Assembly: GCF_030758345.1 (NCBI RefSeq)
Contig: NZ_JAVAMO010000006.1
Span: 1-64,000, forward strand
Direction of reading: 5' to 3'
Origin: Ruegeria discodermiae
Lineage (GTDB): Bacteria; Pseudomonadota; Alphaproteobacteria; Rhodobacterales; Rhodobacteraceae
DNA: 64,000 nt
The notes under the pieces: model-generated
Databases searched by the model: none
Told to the model about the DNA's origin: nothing
Seen by the model: the letters and a program-made list of their open reading frames with translations, nothing else
Program-made: the position numbers and the translations under genes
In this document: piece by piece, positions 37,266-46,223 of the stretch
Layout: the number at the start of each line of letters is the position of its first letter
How positions within the stretch are numbered: position 1 is the first letter of the stretch

Positions 37266-37283
37266 ATTTGGAACGTTCCAAAT
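37266..37283. promoter_or_regulatory. LacI-type operator O1
   Basis: ATTTGGAACGTTCCAAAT is a perfect 18-bp palindrome with the central CG step typical of LacI/GalR-family operators. It lies 24 bp upstream of the first gene of the catabolic operon. Its likely partner is the LacI protein encoded at the operon's far end. Confidence 0.8.
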
Positions 37284-37301
37284 TCTTAGCAGAACTAATC
37301 G

Positions 37302-37315
37302 CTGGAACGTTCCAA
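37302..37315. promoter_or_regulatory. LacI-type operator O2
   Basis: CTGGAACGTTCCAA contains the perfect 12-bp palindrome TGGAACGTTCCA. Its centre is 34 bp from that of O1, with the presumed promoter between or over the two sites. Confidence 0.75.
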
Positions 37316-37560
37316 TTTGTCAACGGGTATTTTCCCTTCTTTTTGTCAACGCCAGCCAGAAGTCATAGAAAGCCAAGGCAGGTTCAGTGCAACTCATTCC
37401 GTATAGTCAATCACTTACATGTGCTTATTGCTTCGCTAGACGGATTAAAGAAAGGCGGAGTGAATCATCATCTCTCGGTGTCGCTTGATATTGCAAGGAG
37501 CCCCGCGCGAACCTGATCATCCGACATGCCCGTTGCACAGCCGCCCTTCAGGGGCTGTCA

Positions 37561-38015
<455 letters not shown>

Positions 38016-38116
38016 TTGCTCATCTGTCATGGAGCGCAGATATGCATAACAATTACTGCACTTAAATGCCTGGCTAATAGCTGACATTACAGCGAGTAGG
38101 GCAGGATTGAGAGGTA

Positions 38117-38212
38117 CAGAAATGCTTGGCGTTCGGGTCAGCAATGCGTGGCGCAGCCCGTTGAGCAGACTCAAGAAAGTCGCCGGTCGAGTCAAAGATG
38201 CTCGCCATTCCA
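38117..38212. repeat. R2 dispersed repeat, copy a
   Basis: About 96 bp align with 53900-53997 at roughly 75% by eye, same orientation, for example AATGCTTG-CGTT-GG-TCAG and GAGTCAAAGATGC. It is directly followed by an R1 palindromic copy. No coding potential is recognised. Confidence 0.6.
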
Positions 38213-38218
38213 CAGCAT

Positions 38219-38255
38219 CGAATGACCGCAAAGCGGGCTGCGACCGCAGCATTCT
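38219..38255. repeat. R1 dispersed palindromic intergenic repeat, copy at 38.2 kb
   Basis: CGAATGACCGCAAAGCGGG is followed by the stem GCTGCG-AC-CGCAGC and ATTC, matching the core at 5734-5770. With R2a it fills most of 38016-38343, which has no gene. Confidence 0.6.
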
Positions 38256-38343
38256 AAAGTCCCGGCCGACGGCAGCTTCGGGCCGATCAAGTTCTTTATC
38301 TTTGCAATCCGCTATTCTGCGCTTGGAGCATCAACTGATACCA

Positions 38344-39183
38344 TTAATCCTCGCCAGCCATAAAGGACGCGAAGGCATCCTTGTAGTCCGGATGCCAGCG
38401 GCTGAGCGCAGGGCGATTTTCGATCAGATCTGCCAGGTTCCACGCTATGCGCTTTTCGTCGATATCCCGCGTTACATCGTTGTCCGGGCAAAGGATGTAA
38501 AAATCACCCCGGTTCACACTGTCGACGAAGAAATCAACGGTCTGCTCAGCGGTCCAGGCAGAGGCGGGTTTTTCCGGTGCCGAGATCATGCCTGTGTAGA
38601 CAAAGCCGGGAACCAGCAGGTGGGCTGTTATTTTGTGGCCCGGGCCGGTTCTTAACTCGTGTGACAGCGCCTCGGTAAAGGCCTTCAAAGCCGCTTTTGA
38701 AACGTTGTAGGCCGGGTTTCCGGGCGGGGTGGTGATACCCTGTTTCGAGCCGGTGTTGATGATTGCACCCGGTCTGCCTCTGGCGATCATGTTCGGGGCA
38801 AAGACCTGCGTGCCGTGGATCGGACCCCAGAGATTGACGCCCAGCATTTTCTCCCATGGTTGCGCGGTATCCAATGTGAATGACTTGCCGCCCACACCGG
38901 CGTTGTTCATCAGGATATCCGTGCCACCGAAACGGTCCGTCACCTGCTTTTCAAGCGCTTCCAGTTGCGCGCGATCGCTGACATCGACCTCGGCGGTCAT
39001 CACATCCGCAGCACCGGCGGCTCTGATTTGATCTGCGGCGGCGGACAGCTTTGCTGCATCCCGGTCGACGACAACCACGCGCATACCCATCTGAGCGAAT
39101 TTCAATGCGGCAGCGAGACCGATGCCGGATGCCCCACCAGTGATGACTGCAACTGAATCAGAGTTGAAAGCGGGATGGGTCAT
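38344..39183 (-). CDS. SDR family oxidoreductase
   Basis: A 279-residue classical SDR: cofactor motif VITGGASGIGLAAALKF, NNAGVGG, Ser in INTGSKQGIT and YNVSKAALKAF. The C-terminus is extended (about 30 residues past the core, ending KDAFASFMAGED). The start is ATG 39183 (MTHPAFNSDS); an ATG three codons upstream is possible. It lies downstream of the second SDR gene on the same strand (69-bp gap), so the two are probably co-transcribed. The substrate is unknown. Confidence 0.9.
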   Translation of the reverse strand: MTHPAFNSDSVAVITGGASGIGLAAALKFAQMGMRVVVVDRDAAKLSAAADQIRAAGAADVMTAEVDVSDRAQLEALEKQVTDRFGGTDILMNNAGVGGKSFTLDTAQPWEKMLGVNLWGPIHGTQVFAPNMIARGRPGAIINTGSKQGITTPPGNPAYNVSKAALKAFTEALSHELRTGPGHKITAHLLVPGFVYTGMISAPEKPASAWTAEQTVDFFVDSVNRGDFYILCPDNDVTRDIDEKRIAWNLADLIENRPALSRWHPDYKDAFASFMAGED

Positions 39184-39252
39184 ACAGTGCACCTTTTCGT
39201 TTGCGGAATTCAGGCGGCAAGCCCGGACGCGTATCAGGGCCTGCCGCGGATG

Positions 39253-40137
39253 TCACGCTGCGTCAGCGACGGCGGTGTTTAACGTCATCATGCCGTCCAT
39301 CCCATAGGCAGTAAAGAGCGCCTTGGTGGCCGCTTCCGCCTGCTTGTTCATCGGGATAACGGGCTCCGCCATGCCGCTCTTGTCCACTTCATTGCGGAAT
39401 TTGCGTTGACCTGCGGGCGTATGGATAACCTCCAGCACCGCGTCCGCCACGATTTGCGGCACCTGCAATGGGTTATTCGCCAGCGACTCGCCCATGCCTT
39501 GAAGCATGGCCTCCGGCGCGCCAGCGAATTCGCCATAACTTGCGTCCTGGTCGCGCGACGTTGGAGCGATCAGGTTGGCGAAGAAATTCGTCGGAAATCC
39601 GCCCGGCTCGATCACGGCCACGTCCACACCGAATTGGCTCAACTCCCAGCGATAGTTCTCGCTCATGGCCTCGACCGCCCATTTTGCGGCATTGTAGGGC
39701 CCCAGGAACGGAATGGTGACACGACCAAGAAGGCTGGTGACATTCAAGATCAGCCCGGATCGCCGCTCTCTCATCTTCGGCAGCACCGTACGTGTCATGC
39801 GTTGGACACCAAAGACGTTGACGTCGAAGATACGCTGGAAGTCTTCGCCCGAGAAGTTCTCCTGAAGGCCATGGGCGCCCGCACCCGCATTGTTGACCAG
39901 AACGTCGACATGGCCAAAGGCAGCCTCGACCGCGGCGACACCTGCTTCGACCGATGCGTCTTCGGTCACGTCGATATCGACCACTTCGACACCGATATCA
40001 CGTAGCGCCTTTGCTGCGTCTTGATTGCGTCCTTCCGGATCGCGGACGGTTCCGGCAACACGATGTCCGGCCTTGATCAGGTCTGCCACGATCAGATTGC
40101 CAAACCCGCTGCTGGCCCCTGTGACGAGAATGTTCAT
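39253..40137 (-). CDS. SDR family oxidoreductase
   Basis: A 294-residue SDR: LVTGASSGFGNLIVADL, NNAGAGAHG, Ser in LNVTSLLGRVT and YNAAKWAVEAMSENYRWEL. This is the branch that includes 17-beta-hydroxysteroid and retinol dehydrogenase-like proteins. It diverges from the LysR gene at 40234 with 96 bp between, which probably regulates it and the downstream SDR gene. Confidence 0.9.
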   Translation of the reverse strand: MNILVTGASSGFGNLIVADLIKAGHRVAGTVRDPEGRNQDAAKALRDIGVEVVDIDVTEDASVEAGVAAVEAAFGHVDVLVNNAGAGAHGLQENFSGEDFQRIFDVNVFGVQRMTRTVLPKMRERRSGLILNVTSLLGRVTIPFLGPYNAAKWAVEAMSENYRWELSQFGVDVAVIEPGGFPTNFFANLIAPTSRDQDASYGEFAGAPEAMLQGMGESLANNPLQVPQIVADAVLEVIHTPAGQRKFRNEVDKSGMAEPVIPMNKQAEAATKALFTAYGMDGMMTLNTAVADAA

Positions 40138-40233
40138 TTGCTATCTCCTGCTTGTGATCCCGGGCTGGGACCCTCTGATGAGCCGAAGTTAGGTGTTGCC
40201 AATAAAAAGCAACAGACGTATCAGAATGAACCA

Positions 40234-41139
40234 ATGGTTGCGAATATTAGAACAATTGGTATGCCTGCCCTCGTCAGCTTTGACACCGTCGCGCGTTTGG
40301 GGGGTATCAGTGTTGCGGCCGACCATCTGAACATGGCGAAATCCGGGGTCAGCCGGCATATCTCGCGGCTTGAAGAGCATTTTGGGGTCAAACTGGTCGA
40401 ACGCAGCGGCAGATCAGTCAAGCTTACGCCCACGGGCATCCGCCTGCATCAGCGCATTAAATCTATTCTGGCCGACATAGACCTTTTGGACGACATCGCC
40501 CGCGAAGAAACCGGAGATGTATCGGGTCAGGTCAATTTCGCGGCCACCGCTGAATTCGGGTCGCTCATCGTTTCGACGCTGCTTCCGGCAGTGCGAGACA
40601 GATTTCCCAATCTCACTTTGGTCATGCGTCCGGCTTATGACTTTGAAGACATGCAGGACCCGAGCACGGATCTGGCCTTTCGGATAGGCACGTTCGACGA
40701 TGACCGGCTGGTTGCAAAAGAACTGGGCAGTTTCACCTGCTGGTTGGTTGCTGCGCCAGAACTTGCGGCTCGTTCCCCGGTGAGCACGCCAAACGACCTC
40801 AGCGACAAACCCTGCCTGACATTCCGCAGTGATGTAACGGAAACCACCTGGACTTTCTTCTCGTCCAAGGTCGCATCACCGGTGCAGGTCAGCGGGCCGT
40901 TTGCGACCCGGAGCTTCCCGGTGTTGTTCGATCTCGCCGTCACAGGACAAGGCTACGCGTTTCTGCCTGAGTTTATGCTCACCGACGCCCTGACCGATGG
41001 TCGTCTGGTCAGATGTCTTCCCGACTATGTGTCGCGGCAATATTCGGTGTTTTTGACCTATCGCCCGGGAACGCGTCGCATCGCCCGCGTCGATGCTGTC
41101 GCGTCGCTGGCTGAGACGCTGATCCCGGCGCTTCTTTAG
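40234..41139 (+). CDS. LysR family transcriptional regulator
   Basis: A 301-residue protein. HTH at about residues 10-65 (GGISVAADHLNMAKSGVSRH, then FGVKLVERSGRSVKLTPTG), then an effector domain of the LysR subgroup close to CrgA/AaeR-like regulators (ETTWTFFSSKV). The start is ATG 40234 (MVANIRTIGMPALVSF); upstream in-frame codons overlap the divergent SDR gene. It probably controls the two SDR genes. Confidence 0.88.
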   Translation: MVANIRTIGMPALVSFDTVARLGGISVAADHLNMAKSGVSRHISRLEEHFGVKLVERSGRSVKLTPTGIRLHQRIKSILADIDLLDDIAREETGDVSGQVNFAATAEFGSLIVSTLLPAVRDRFPNLTLVMRPAYDFEDMQDPSTDLAFRIGTFDDDRLVAKELGSFTCWLVAAPELAARSPVSTPNDLSDKPCLTFRSDVTETTWTFFSSKVASPVQVSGPFATRSFPVLFDLAVTGQGYAFLPEFMLTDALTDGRLVRCLPDYVSRQYSVFLTYRPGTRRIARVDAVASLAETLIPALL

Positions 41140-41646
41140 GATCTCGAAACTGGGTACAGAATAACCTCAATACTCAAAGGATCACTGCCGATAGCGACTT
41201 GAAGGACGGGTGGTGCCGCGGGTTTGTCATTCAGCTTCTCGTGATCCGCGCATGCATCGAAAGTCTGGTTTCAGAGACGCAGTGCAGCGGCGTAACGCAT
41301 CAGCCAATTACGGCTCTGGGCCAAGAGCCACGTGGAAAATTACTAAGTCTTGATGCTGAGCTGCGGTGGATTTGCGGTGCGGAAATCAGTACCGTGCTTT
41401 CAGGGCTGTATTCGCGCAATAAGGGACGTGTCATGGTACTTCGAGCATTCGGAAGAACCGGAGCATGGATCCTTAGCGGTCTGGCAGTGACAAGTGCCTT
41501 TTCAACTCGCACTTTTCGACGTGACTGCGGGCCTCACGCGCGGGCTGATCACAAACCTGTGCGACATCGACCAGTATTCATGCATCAGCACTGATTTACG
41601 CTAGAATGCACAAATCAACGCGCTTTGACCCAAGGGAAGCTTCACT
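41140..41646. other. 507-bp gap with no supported gene
   Basis: An open frame at 41199-41594 resembles nothing I know, has no clear ribosome binding site and has an unusual amino-acid make-up. I see no IS end or RNA gene. It may be decayed sequence. Confidence 0.4.
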
Positions 41647-42135
41647 ATGAGCGATACTCTGATGGACCGTCGTATCCTTATCACAACTGGGACTGCAGCC
41701 GTGCTGGCAACCGCGAACGCCTTGGTGCTGCCAGTCCGCGCGCAAAGCTTGGCTCCGACAACGTCTATGCGCGGCGGGTCCAATAATTACCGACCCGGCG
41801 CTCCCGTGGTCGATCGGATCGGAGGCGGAGGATTCTTGATGTCTGGCACCGTTCGGCGCGCGGGTGACGGCGCGCCTCTTAAGGGCATTCGCATCCAGAT
41901 CTGGGCGCACACGACAGAAGGACACGAGCGTGACCCCTGGAGCCACGGTGCGACCCTGACCAACGCTGACGGTGTCTTCCAATTGGAGATGCCGCAAATC
42001 GTACCGGCATTTGGACAACCGCACGGGCACCTCGCCTATGACAGTGGCGAATTCGAGACGGTGTTTCTTCGTCCTGTCATGGCCAGCTCTCGAGACACGA
42101 GCCTAAGCGCGGATTTTGTTTTGCAACCCGCCTGA
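41647..42135 (+). CDS. exported intradiol-dioxygenase-like protein
   Basis: A 162-residue protein. Residues 5-33 resemble a Tat signal (MDRRILITTGTAAVLA, ending around VRAQS). The rest matches the beta-sandwich core of intradiol ring-cleavage dioxygenases: MSGTVRRAGDGAPLKGIRIQ, WSHGATLTNADGVFQLEMP, and PHGHLAY, which keeps the HxH iron-ligand pair (His126, His128). The two tyrosine ligands are not obvious, and the protein is shorter than catalytic members, so enzyme activity is doubtful. A ferric-reductase-like membrane gene starts 2 bp downstream. Confidence 0.7.
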   Translation: MSDTLMDRRILITTGTAAVLATANALVLPVRAQSLAPTTSMRGGSNNYRPGAPVVDRIGGGGFLMSGTVRRAGDGAPLKGIRIQIWAHTTEGHERDPWSHGATLTNADGVFQLEMPQIVPAFGQPHGHLAYDSGEFETVFLRPVMASSRDTSLSADFVLQPA

Positions 42136-42137
42136 CC

Positions 42138-42764
42138 GTGGCTGCATTCAGGGCCATCCTAATCTGGGCTGCGCTTGCGGGCGTCACAACCGTGCCAGTG
42201 GTGGTGGCGGCGGGCAGCGAGTTGCTTCAATATCGCAGCGCAATCTACATCACGGCGGGCCTCGCGGGCGTGATCGCTCTGGCGCTTTTGTTGTTACAGC
42301 CTTTGCTGGCGGCAGGGTTCCTTCCCGGGCTGCCGATGCCGGTCGGGCGCAGGATTCATCGCTGGACCGGCGCGGCCTTGGTGTTCGCCGTTGCCGTTCA
42401 TGTTGCCGGTCTCTGGATAACGAGCCCCCCTGACATGATTGACGCGATGACCTTCACTGCGCCTACGGCCTTCTCGGCTTTCGGCGTTATCGCAATGTGG
42501 GCATTGGCCGCTGCAGCTCTCCTGGCCGGGTTCAGGAAGAGTTTGCGATTGCGCCCGCAAGTCTGGCGCCTTGCTCACACCATGGCCGCGATCGTGGTCG
42601 TTGCCGGAACTGTGGCGCACGCGCTCATGATCGAGGGCACTATGGGGACCGGTTCCAAAATCATGATATGTGCGGTTTTAGGCGCGGTGTTGGTTCTTGC
42701 GGTCAGTAGACTTCGGCCTTGGGCCGGGGTGTTGAGAGTGCGGGAGACGCAGGCGCAGGAGTAA
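42138..42764 (+). CDS. ferric reductase-like transmembrane haem protein
   Basis: A 208-residue membrane protein with about five or six helices and four well-placed histidines (His74 in RRIHRWTG, His88 in AVHVAG, His147 in RLAHTM, His161 in VAHALM). This pattern suits two haems in a ferric-reductase/cytochrome b-like bundle. There is no FAD/NAD domain, so a separate electron donor is needed. The start is GTG 42138. It is coupled to the exported intradiol-like protein, suggesting electron transfer across the membrane to it (inference). Confidence 0.75.
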   Translation: MAAFRAILIWAALAGVTTVPVVVAAGSELLQYRSAIYITAGLAGVIALALLLLQPLLAAGFLPGLPMPVGRRIHRWTGAALVFAVAVHVAGLWITSPPDMIDAMTFTAPTAFSAFGVIAMWALAAAALLAGFRKSLRLRPQVWRLAHTMAAIVVVAGTVAHALMIEGTMGTGSKIMICAVLGAVLVLAVSRLRPWAGVLRVRETQAQE

Positions 42765-42814
42765 TTGCCTTATCCCGCAATCCTGACGTCGGCGCCCTTC
42801 GACATTTTGTACGC

Positions 42815-42857
42815 GCGGCGAATGGCAGCAAAGACGGCTGCGACTGCGGCATTCGGC
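42815..42857. repeat. R1 dispersed palindromic intergenic repeat, degenerate copy
   Basis: GCGGCGAATGGCAGCAAAG then GGCTGCGACTGCGGCATTCGGC matches the R1 frame with substitutions in the stem. It lies in the 254-bp gap between the membrane haem gene and the MocR gene, which otherwise shows nothing recognisable. Confidence 0.5.
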
Positions 42858-43018
42858 TACCTTTTCCAAGGTCAGCTGCGGGCCGGTCGGCCCGTTACTT
42901 TAGAATAGATGTCTTGCTTAGCACACGGTGCCTCTTTTACCATAAATCTAAACAGGTAACGGCGCAGACCATCGCGGTGCAGATGATCATCAGTGATGAC
43001 GGGCCCAGATTTACCCAC

Positions 43019-44389
43019 CTATATCTGCCGCGCCAGTTGCCAAATCTGGTTGTTCAAATGGGCGAGTGTCTGCGGCAGGGCCTCGCGCCGTATACGCCCG
43101 CCCAAACAGACCCGCACATTCTGCTCCTGTGTGCCCACCGTCCGAAACGCACTTTCGGGCGAGATGCCGATTTCATGGTTAGACATATGGGACATCAGGG
43201 TCGCGCACGTCACACCATCCGGCAATCGAAGCCAGATATTGAAGGCATGCGGATGGGCTAGGAACTCCGTTTCGGTGATCGTCTGCGCGGCGATACCCTG
43301 CCGGACGGCGCTTTCCTTGCGGATAAAGCGACGGATTTGGTCGGCCGTGCCATCCAGAACCCATTGTGTGGCCAGCGCCATCGAGACGGGCGATGACATG
43401 ACCGACACGGCCCGGATGCCATTTTCCATCGCAAACCCGGCGCGCGCATTCGGCGCCACCGAATAGGCCAGTCGCAGACCCGCTCCGATACATTTGGCAA
43501 GGCCACCGATATACCAGGTCAATTCCGGGGCACTGGTGGCCATAGGAGGAGGCGCGTCAGGTAGGACAAACCCATAGGCGTCATCTTCGATCAGAGGTAG
43601 ATCATGCCGTTTCATGACATTGGCAATCTCAAGCCGGCGATCCTGCGGTATCGTGATCGTCGTCGGATTGTGCAGCGTCGGGTTCAGGTACAGCGCTTTG
43701 GGGGCATGCCTTTGAATAGCATCCTCCAATGCGCCGGGCAGAATGCCGTCCCTGTCCATCGGGAGGCCCACCAGCTTGAGACCCAGCTGCGCGGCAATCT
43801 TCTTGAACCCGGTATAAGTGATGTCTTCGCACAGCACGCAGTCTCCGGGCTGTGCCAGGACGGTCAGGATGGCCAACATGGTCGCATGCGCACCCGGTGT
43901 GACGGCGATCCGGTCCAGATTGGGCACAAGCCCCCGCATCGACAACCAGATCGAGGCGGCTTCTTTGTCAATTTCACCTCCGATCGGGCTCTGATAGCGC
44001 AGCAAATGGACCAAATCATCCGACACTGCGCACAGGCCAGCTCGCATCCGTTCCAACAGTTCGGGGTCAGTCGGTTCCGGAGGGGCGTTCATGGTCAGAT
44101 CATTGGCCAGCGCCCGCCGTTCGTCGCTGGTGTTGCTGACGCTTTGCTGGGGCAACACGAACGTGCCCCGCCCTACATGGGACTCCACAAGGCCGCGGCT
44201 GATCGCTTCGGTATAGCCGCGGGACACGGTTGTGAAATCCACGCCGATCATATCGGCCAGCCGCCGTTGTGGCGGTAGTCGATCACCGGGCAGTAACACA
44301 CGGTCTTTCATGTCTTGTGCGATGCAATCCGCGATCGCCAGATAGCGTGGCTTGCCGGATTGTTCGATTCTTTGGGGCCAGTTTTCCAT
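43019..44389 (-). CDS. MocR-type regulator (GntR HTH fused to PLP aminotransferase domain)
   Basis: A 456-residue protein. The GntR-type winged HTH is at about residues 12-80 (LPPQRRLADMIGVDFTTVSR, LVESHVGRGTFVLP). A class I aminotransferase-like domain follows, with NPTLHNPTTIT, EDDAYGF and the PLP-binding lysine in GGLAKCIGAGLR. The start is ATG 44389 (MENWPQRIEQ). It diverges from the seven-gene nitrilase cluster, and four ATTGTAT/ATACAAT sites lie between. It is the likely PLP- or amino-compound-sensing controller of the cluster. Regulation is inferred from position. Confidence 0.9.
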   Translation of the reverse strand: MENWPQRIEQSGKPRYLAIADCIAQDMKDRVLLPGDRLPPQRRLADMIGVDFTTVSRGYTEAISRGLVESHVGRGTFVLPQQSVSNTSDERRALANDLTMNAPPEPTDPELLERMRAGLCAVSDDLVHLLRYQSPIGGEIDKEAASIWLSMRGLVPNLDRIAVTPGAHATMLAILTVLAQPGDCVLCEDITYTGFKKIAAQLGLKLVGLPMDRDGILPGALEDAIQRHAPKALYLNPTLHNPTTITIPQDRRLEIANVMKRHDLPLIEDDAYGFVLPDAPPPMATSAPELTWYIGGLAKCIGAGLRLAYSVAPNARAGFAMENGIRAVSVMSSPVSMALATQWVLDGTADQIRRFIRKESAVRQGIAAQTITETEFLAHPHAFNIWLRLPDGVTCATLMSHMSNHEIGISPESAFRTVGTQEQNVRVCLGGRIRREALPQTLAHLNNQIWQLARQI

Positions 44390-44422
44390 AGTCTGTCTGC
44401 GGATTCGCTTTGGATACTTGAT

Positions 44423-44449
44423 ATTGTATGCATAATTTGCAGACAATAT
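44423..44449. promoter_or_regulatory. candidate MocR-binding inverted repeat
   Basis: An ATATTGT arm begins at 44421 and an ACAATAT arm ends at 44449, 15-16 bp apart, 31 bp upstream of the MocR start. ATTGTAT at 44423 recurs in the second site near 44578. Confidence 0.45.
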
Positions 44450-44546
44450 TCACTGTGGATTCAAGCCTTGTTAAAGGTCATTTAGTCAATTTTAGCCTAT
44501 AAATTCACGGCAACCCTGCTCATCTGCCCAACCAGTAGGCATATTC

Positions 44547-44590
44547 ATACAATCAATACAATTACATTGATTGCATTATTGTATGCAATT
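44547..44590. promoter_or_regulatory. ATACAAT direct repeats plus inverted ATTGTAT upstream of the Nit1C cluster
   Basis: Two ATACAAT copies (44547-44553, 44556-44562) start 9 bp apart, and an inverted ATTGTAT follows at 44578-44584. Direct repeats with an inverted partner are typical of MocR/GabR-type sites. The first cluster gene starts 66 bp downstream after AGGAGAACGCG. Confidence 0.5.
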
Positions 44591-44655
44591 GTGGCGACCC
44601 CGGCGAACGGCTGTCTAGCTTAGGGCAATACCCAAGCGAGCGACAGGAGAACGCG

Positions 44656-45138
44656 ATGCCCGAAGTAACAACAGCAGCCCATAAGGACGGTGATTTTTTC
44701 GTCAACTACGAAGAAAAGGTCTTTGAAGATGTACAGGCCGAAGAGGGCCAGAAAGCCCTTGTGACCTTTCACACGGTGGCCTTTGAGGGCTCGATCGGGT
44801 TGGTCAACATCCTTCAGGCGATCCGGCTGCAGCGCAAAGGGTTTGAGACTTCGGTGCTGCTGTACGGCCCCGGTGTATCACTGGGTGTTCAGCGCGGCTT
44901 TCCGACCCTGGGCGACGAGGCCTTTCCGGGCGCACAAAACTACGCCGCGAACCTGAAGAAATTTATGAGCGAAGGTGGCAAGGTCTATGCCTGCCGGTTC
45001 GCGCTGCAAATGCTGATGGGCCATGGCGAGCCTTCACTGTTGCCGGGCATCACTCCGATCGCGCCACAGGATGTGCTGGACCTGAAGCTGCTGCATGTGC
45101 GGGACAACGCGCTGATCCTCGATACCTGGACCCTTTGA
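44656..45138 (+). CDS. Nit1C cluster protein, MSMEG_0572/Sll0783 family
   Basis: A 160-residue protein of the DsrE-like family found at the head of nitrilase (Nit1C) clusters. It contains [40 protein letters not shown] and [17 protein letters not shown]. The biochemical role is unestablished. It is followed 104 bp downstream by the nitrilase, and the whole row 44656-50418 keeps the order known from cyanobacteria, mycobacteria and proteobacteria. The start follows a good AGGAGAA ribosome binding site. Confidence 0.9.
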   Translation: MPEVTTAAHKDGDFFVNYEEKVFEDVQAEEGQKALVTFHTVAFEGSIGLVNILQAIRLQRKGFETSVLLYGPGVSLGVQRGFPTLGDEAFPGAQNYAANLKKFMSEGGKVYACRFALQMLMGHGEPSLLPGITPIAPQDVLDLKLLHVRDNALILDTWTL

Positions 45139-45242
45139 TCCCCGGCACCGCCGGGGCGGCAACGGCGTTGCCTCGGTGGTTTTCGTTCCACTCCGACCCG
45201 GGCGGCAACGTCGTCGCCCACTTCTCGACAAAGGATGGCCCC

Positions 45243-46223
45243 ATGTCCGACCCCATTATTCGCGCCGCCGCAGTCCAGATCGCACCTGAACTGGCAGGCC
45301 GTTCAGGGACAATTGAACGCGTATTGAATGCGATTGCGGAAGCCGCCGAAAAGGGGGCTGGGCTGATCGTTTTCCCGGAAACATTCGTGCCCTACTACCC
45401 CTATTTCTCATTTGTCCTGCCGCCAATTCAGCAGGGGCCGGAACACCTGCGTCTCTACAATGAAGCGGTCTTAGTCCCCTCATCGGAAACGCAAGCCGTT
45501 GCCGATGCCGCGCGCAAGCGGGGCGTTGTTGTAGTGTTGGGCGTGAATGAGCGGGACAATGGCTCGCTTTTTAACACGCAGCTGATTTTCGACGCGGACG
45601 GATCGCTGGCGCTGAAACGCCGCAAGATCACCCCGACATATCATGAGCGCATGATCTGGGGTCAGGGTGATGGCGCGGGCCTCAAGGTGGTTGAAACCAA
45701 AGTGGGTCGTGTCGGTGCGCTGGCCTGTTGGGAGCATTACAATCCGCTGGCCCGCTATGCTCTGATGTCCCAGTACGAAGAGATACATGTAGGCCATTTC
45801 CCGGGCAGCCTTGTAGGGCCGATCTTTGGCGAACAGATCGAGGTGACAATGCGCCATCACGCGTTGGAGGCAGGGTGCTTCGTGGTCAATTCCACCGGCT
45901 GGCTGACTGAAGAGCAGATCACCAGCATCTCGGACGACCCCAAGCTGCAAAAGGGTCTGCGAGACGGCTGCATGACCTGCATCATCTCGCCCGAGGGGCG
46001 CCATGTAGTGCCACCGCTGACCGAGGGCGAGGGCATCCTGATCGGTGATCTTGACATGAAGCTAGTCACCAAGCGCAAGCGAATGATGGACAGTGTCGGG
46101 CACTATGCCCGCCCGGAACTGCTGCATCTGGTGCATGACGCACGGCCAGCGCAGCCCGTGCGTCGGATTGAGACTCCAGACGATTTGAATGCAACCCCGG
46201 ACATGGAGGCCGAAGATGTCTGA
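45243..46223 (+). CDS. nitrilase (Nit1C-type, Nit6803-like)
   Basis: A 326-residue nitrilase superfamily branch 1 enzyme. The catalytic triad is complete: Glu46 ([13 protein letters not shown]), Lys128 ([10 protein letters not shown]) and Cys162 ([15 protein letters not shown]). It converts a nitrile to the acid and ammonia. The start is ATG 45243 ([12 protein letters not shown]); longer frames are non-coding. The in-vivo substrate of this cluster type is unsettled; work on other bacteria links Nit1C clusters to cyanide assimilation. It overlaps the radical SAM gene by 8 bp. Confidence 0.93.
   Translation: MSDPIIRAAAVQIAPELAGRSGTIERVLNAIAEAAEKGAGLIVFPETFVPYYPYFSFVLPPIQQGPEHLRLYNEAVLVPSSETQAVADAARKRGVVVVLGVNERDNGSLFNTQLIFDADGSLALKRRKITPTYHERMIWGQGDGAGLKVVETKVGRVGALACWEHYNPLARYALMSQYEEIHVGHFPGSLVGPIFGEQIEVTMRHHALEAGCFVVNSTGWLTEEQITSISDDPKLQKGLRDGCMTCIISPEGRHVVPPLTEGEGILIGDLDMKLVTKRKRMMDSVGHYARPELLHLVHDARPAQPVRRIETPDDLNATPDMEAEDV

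Noticed and set aside
41199-41594. 131-codon plus-strand frame in the gap after the LysR gene
   Set aside because: No family resemblance, no ribosome binding site and odd composition; treated as non-coding.
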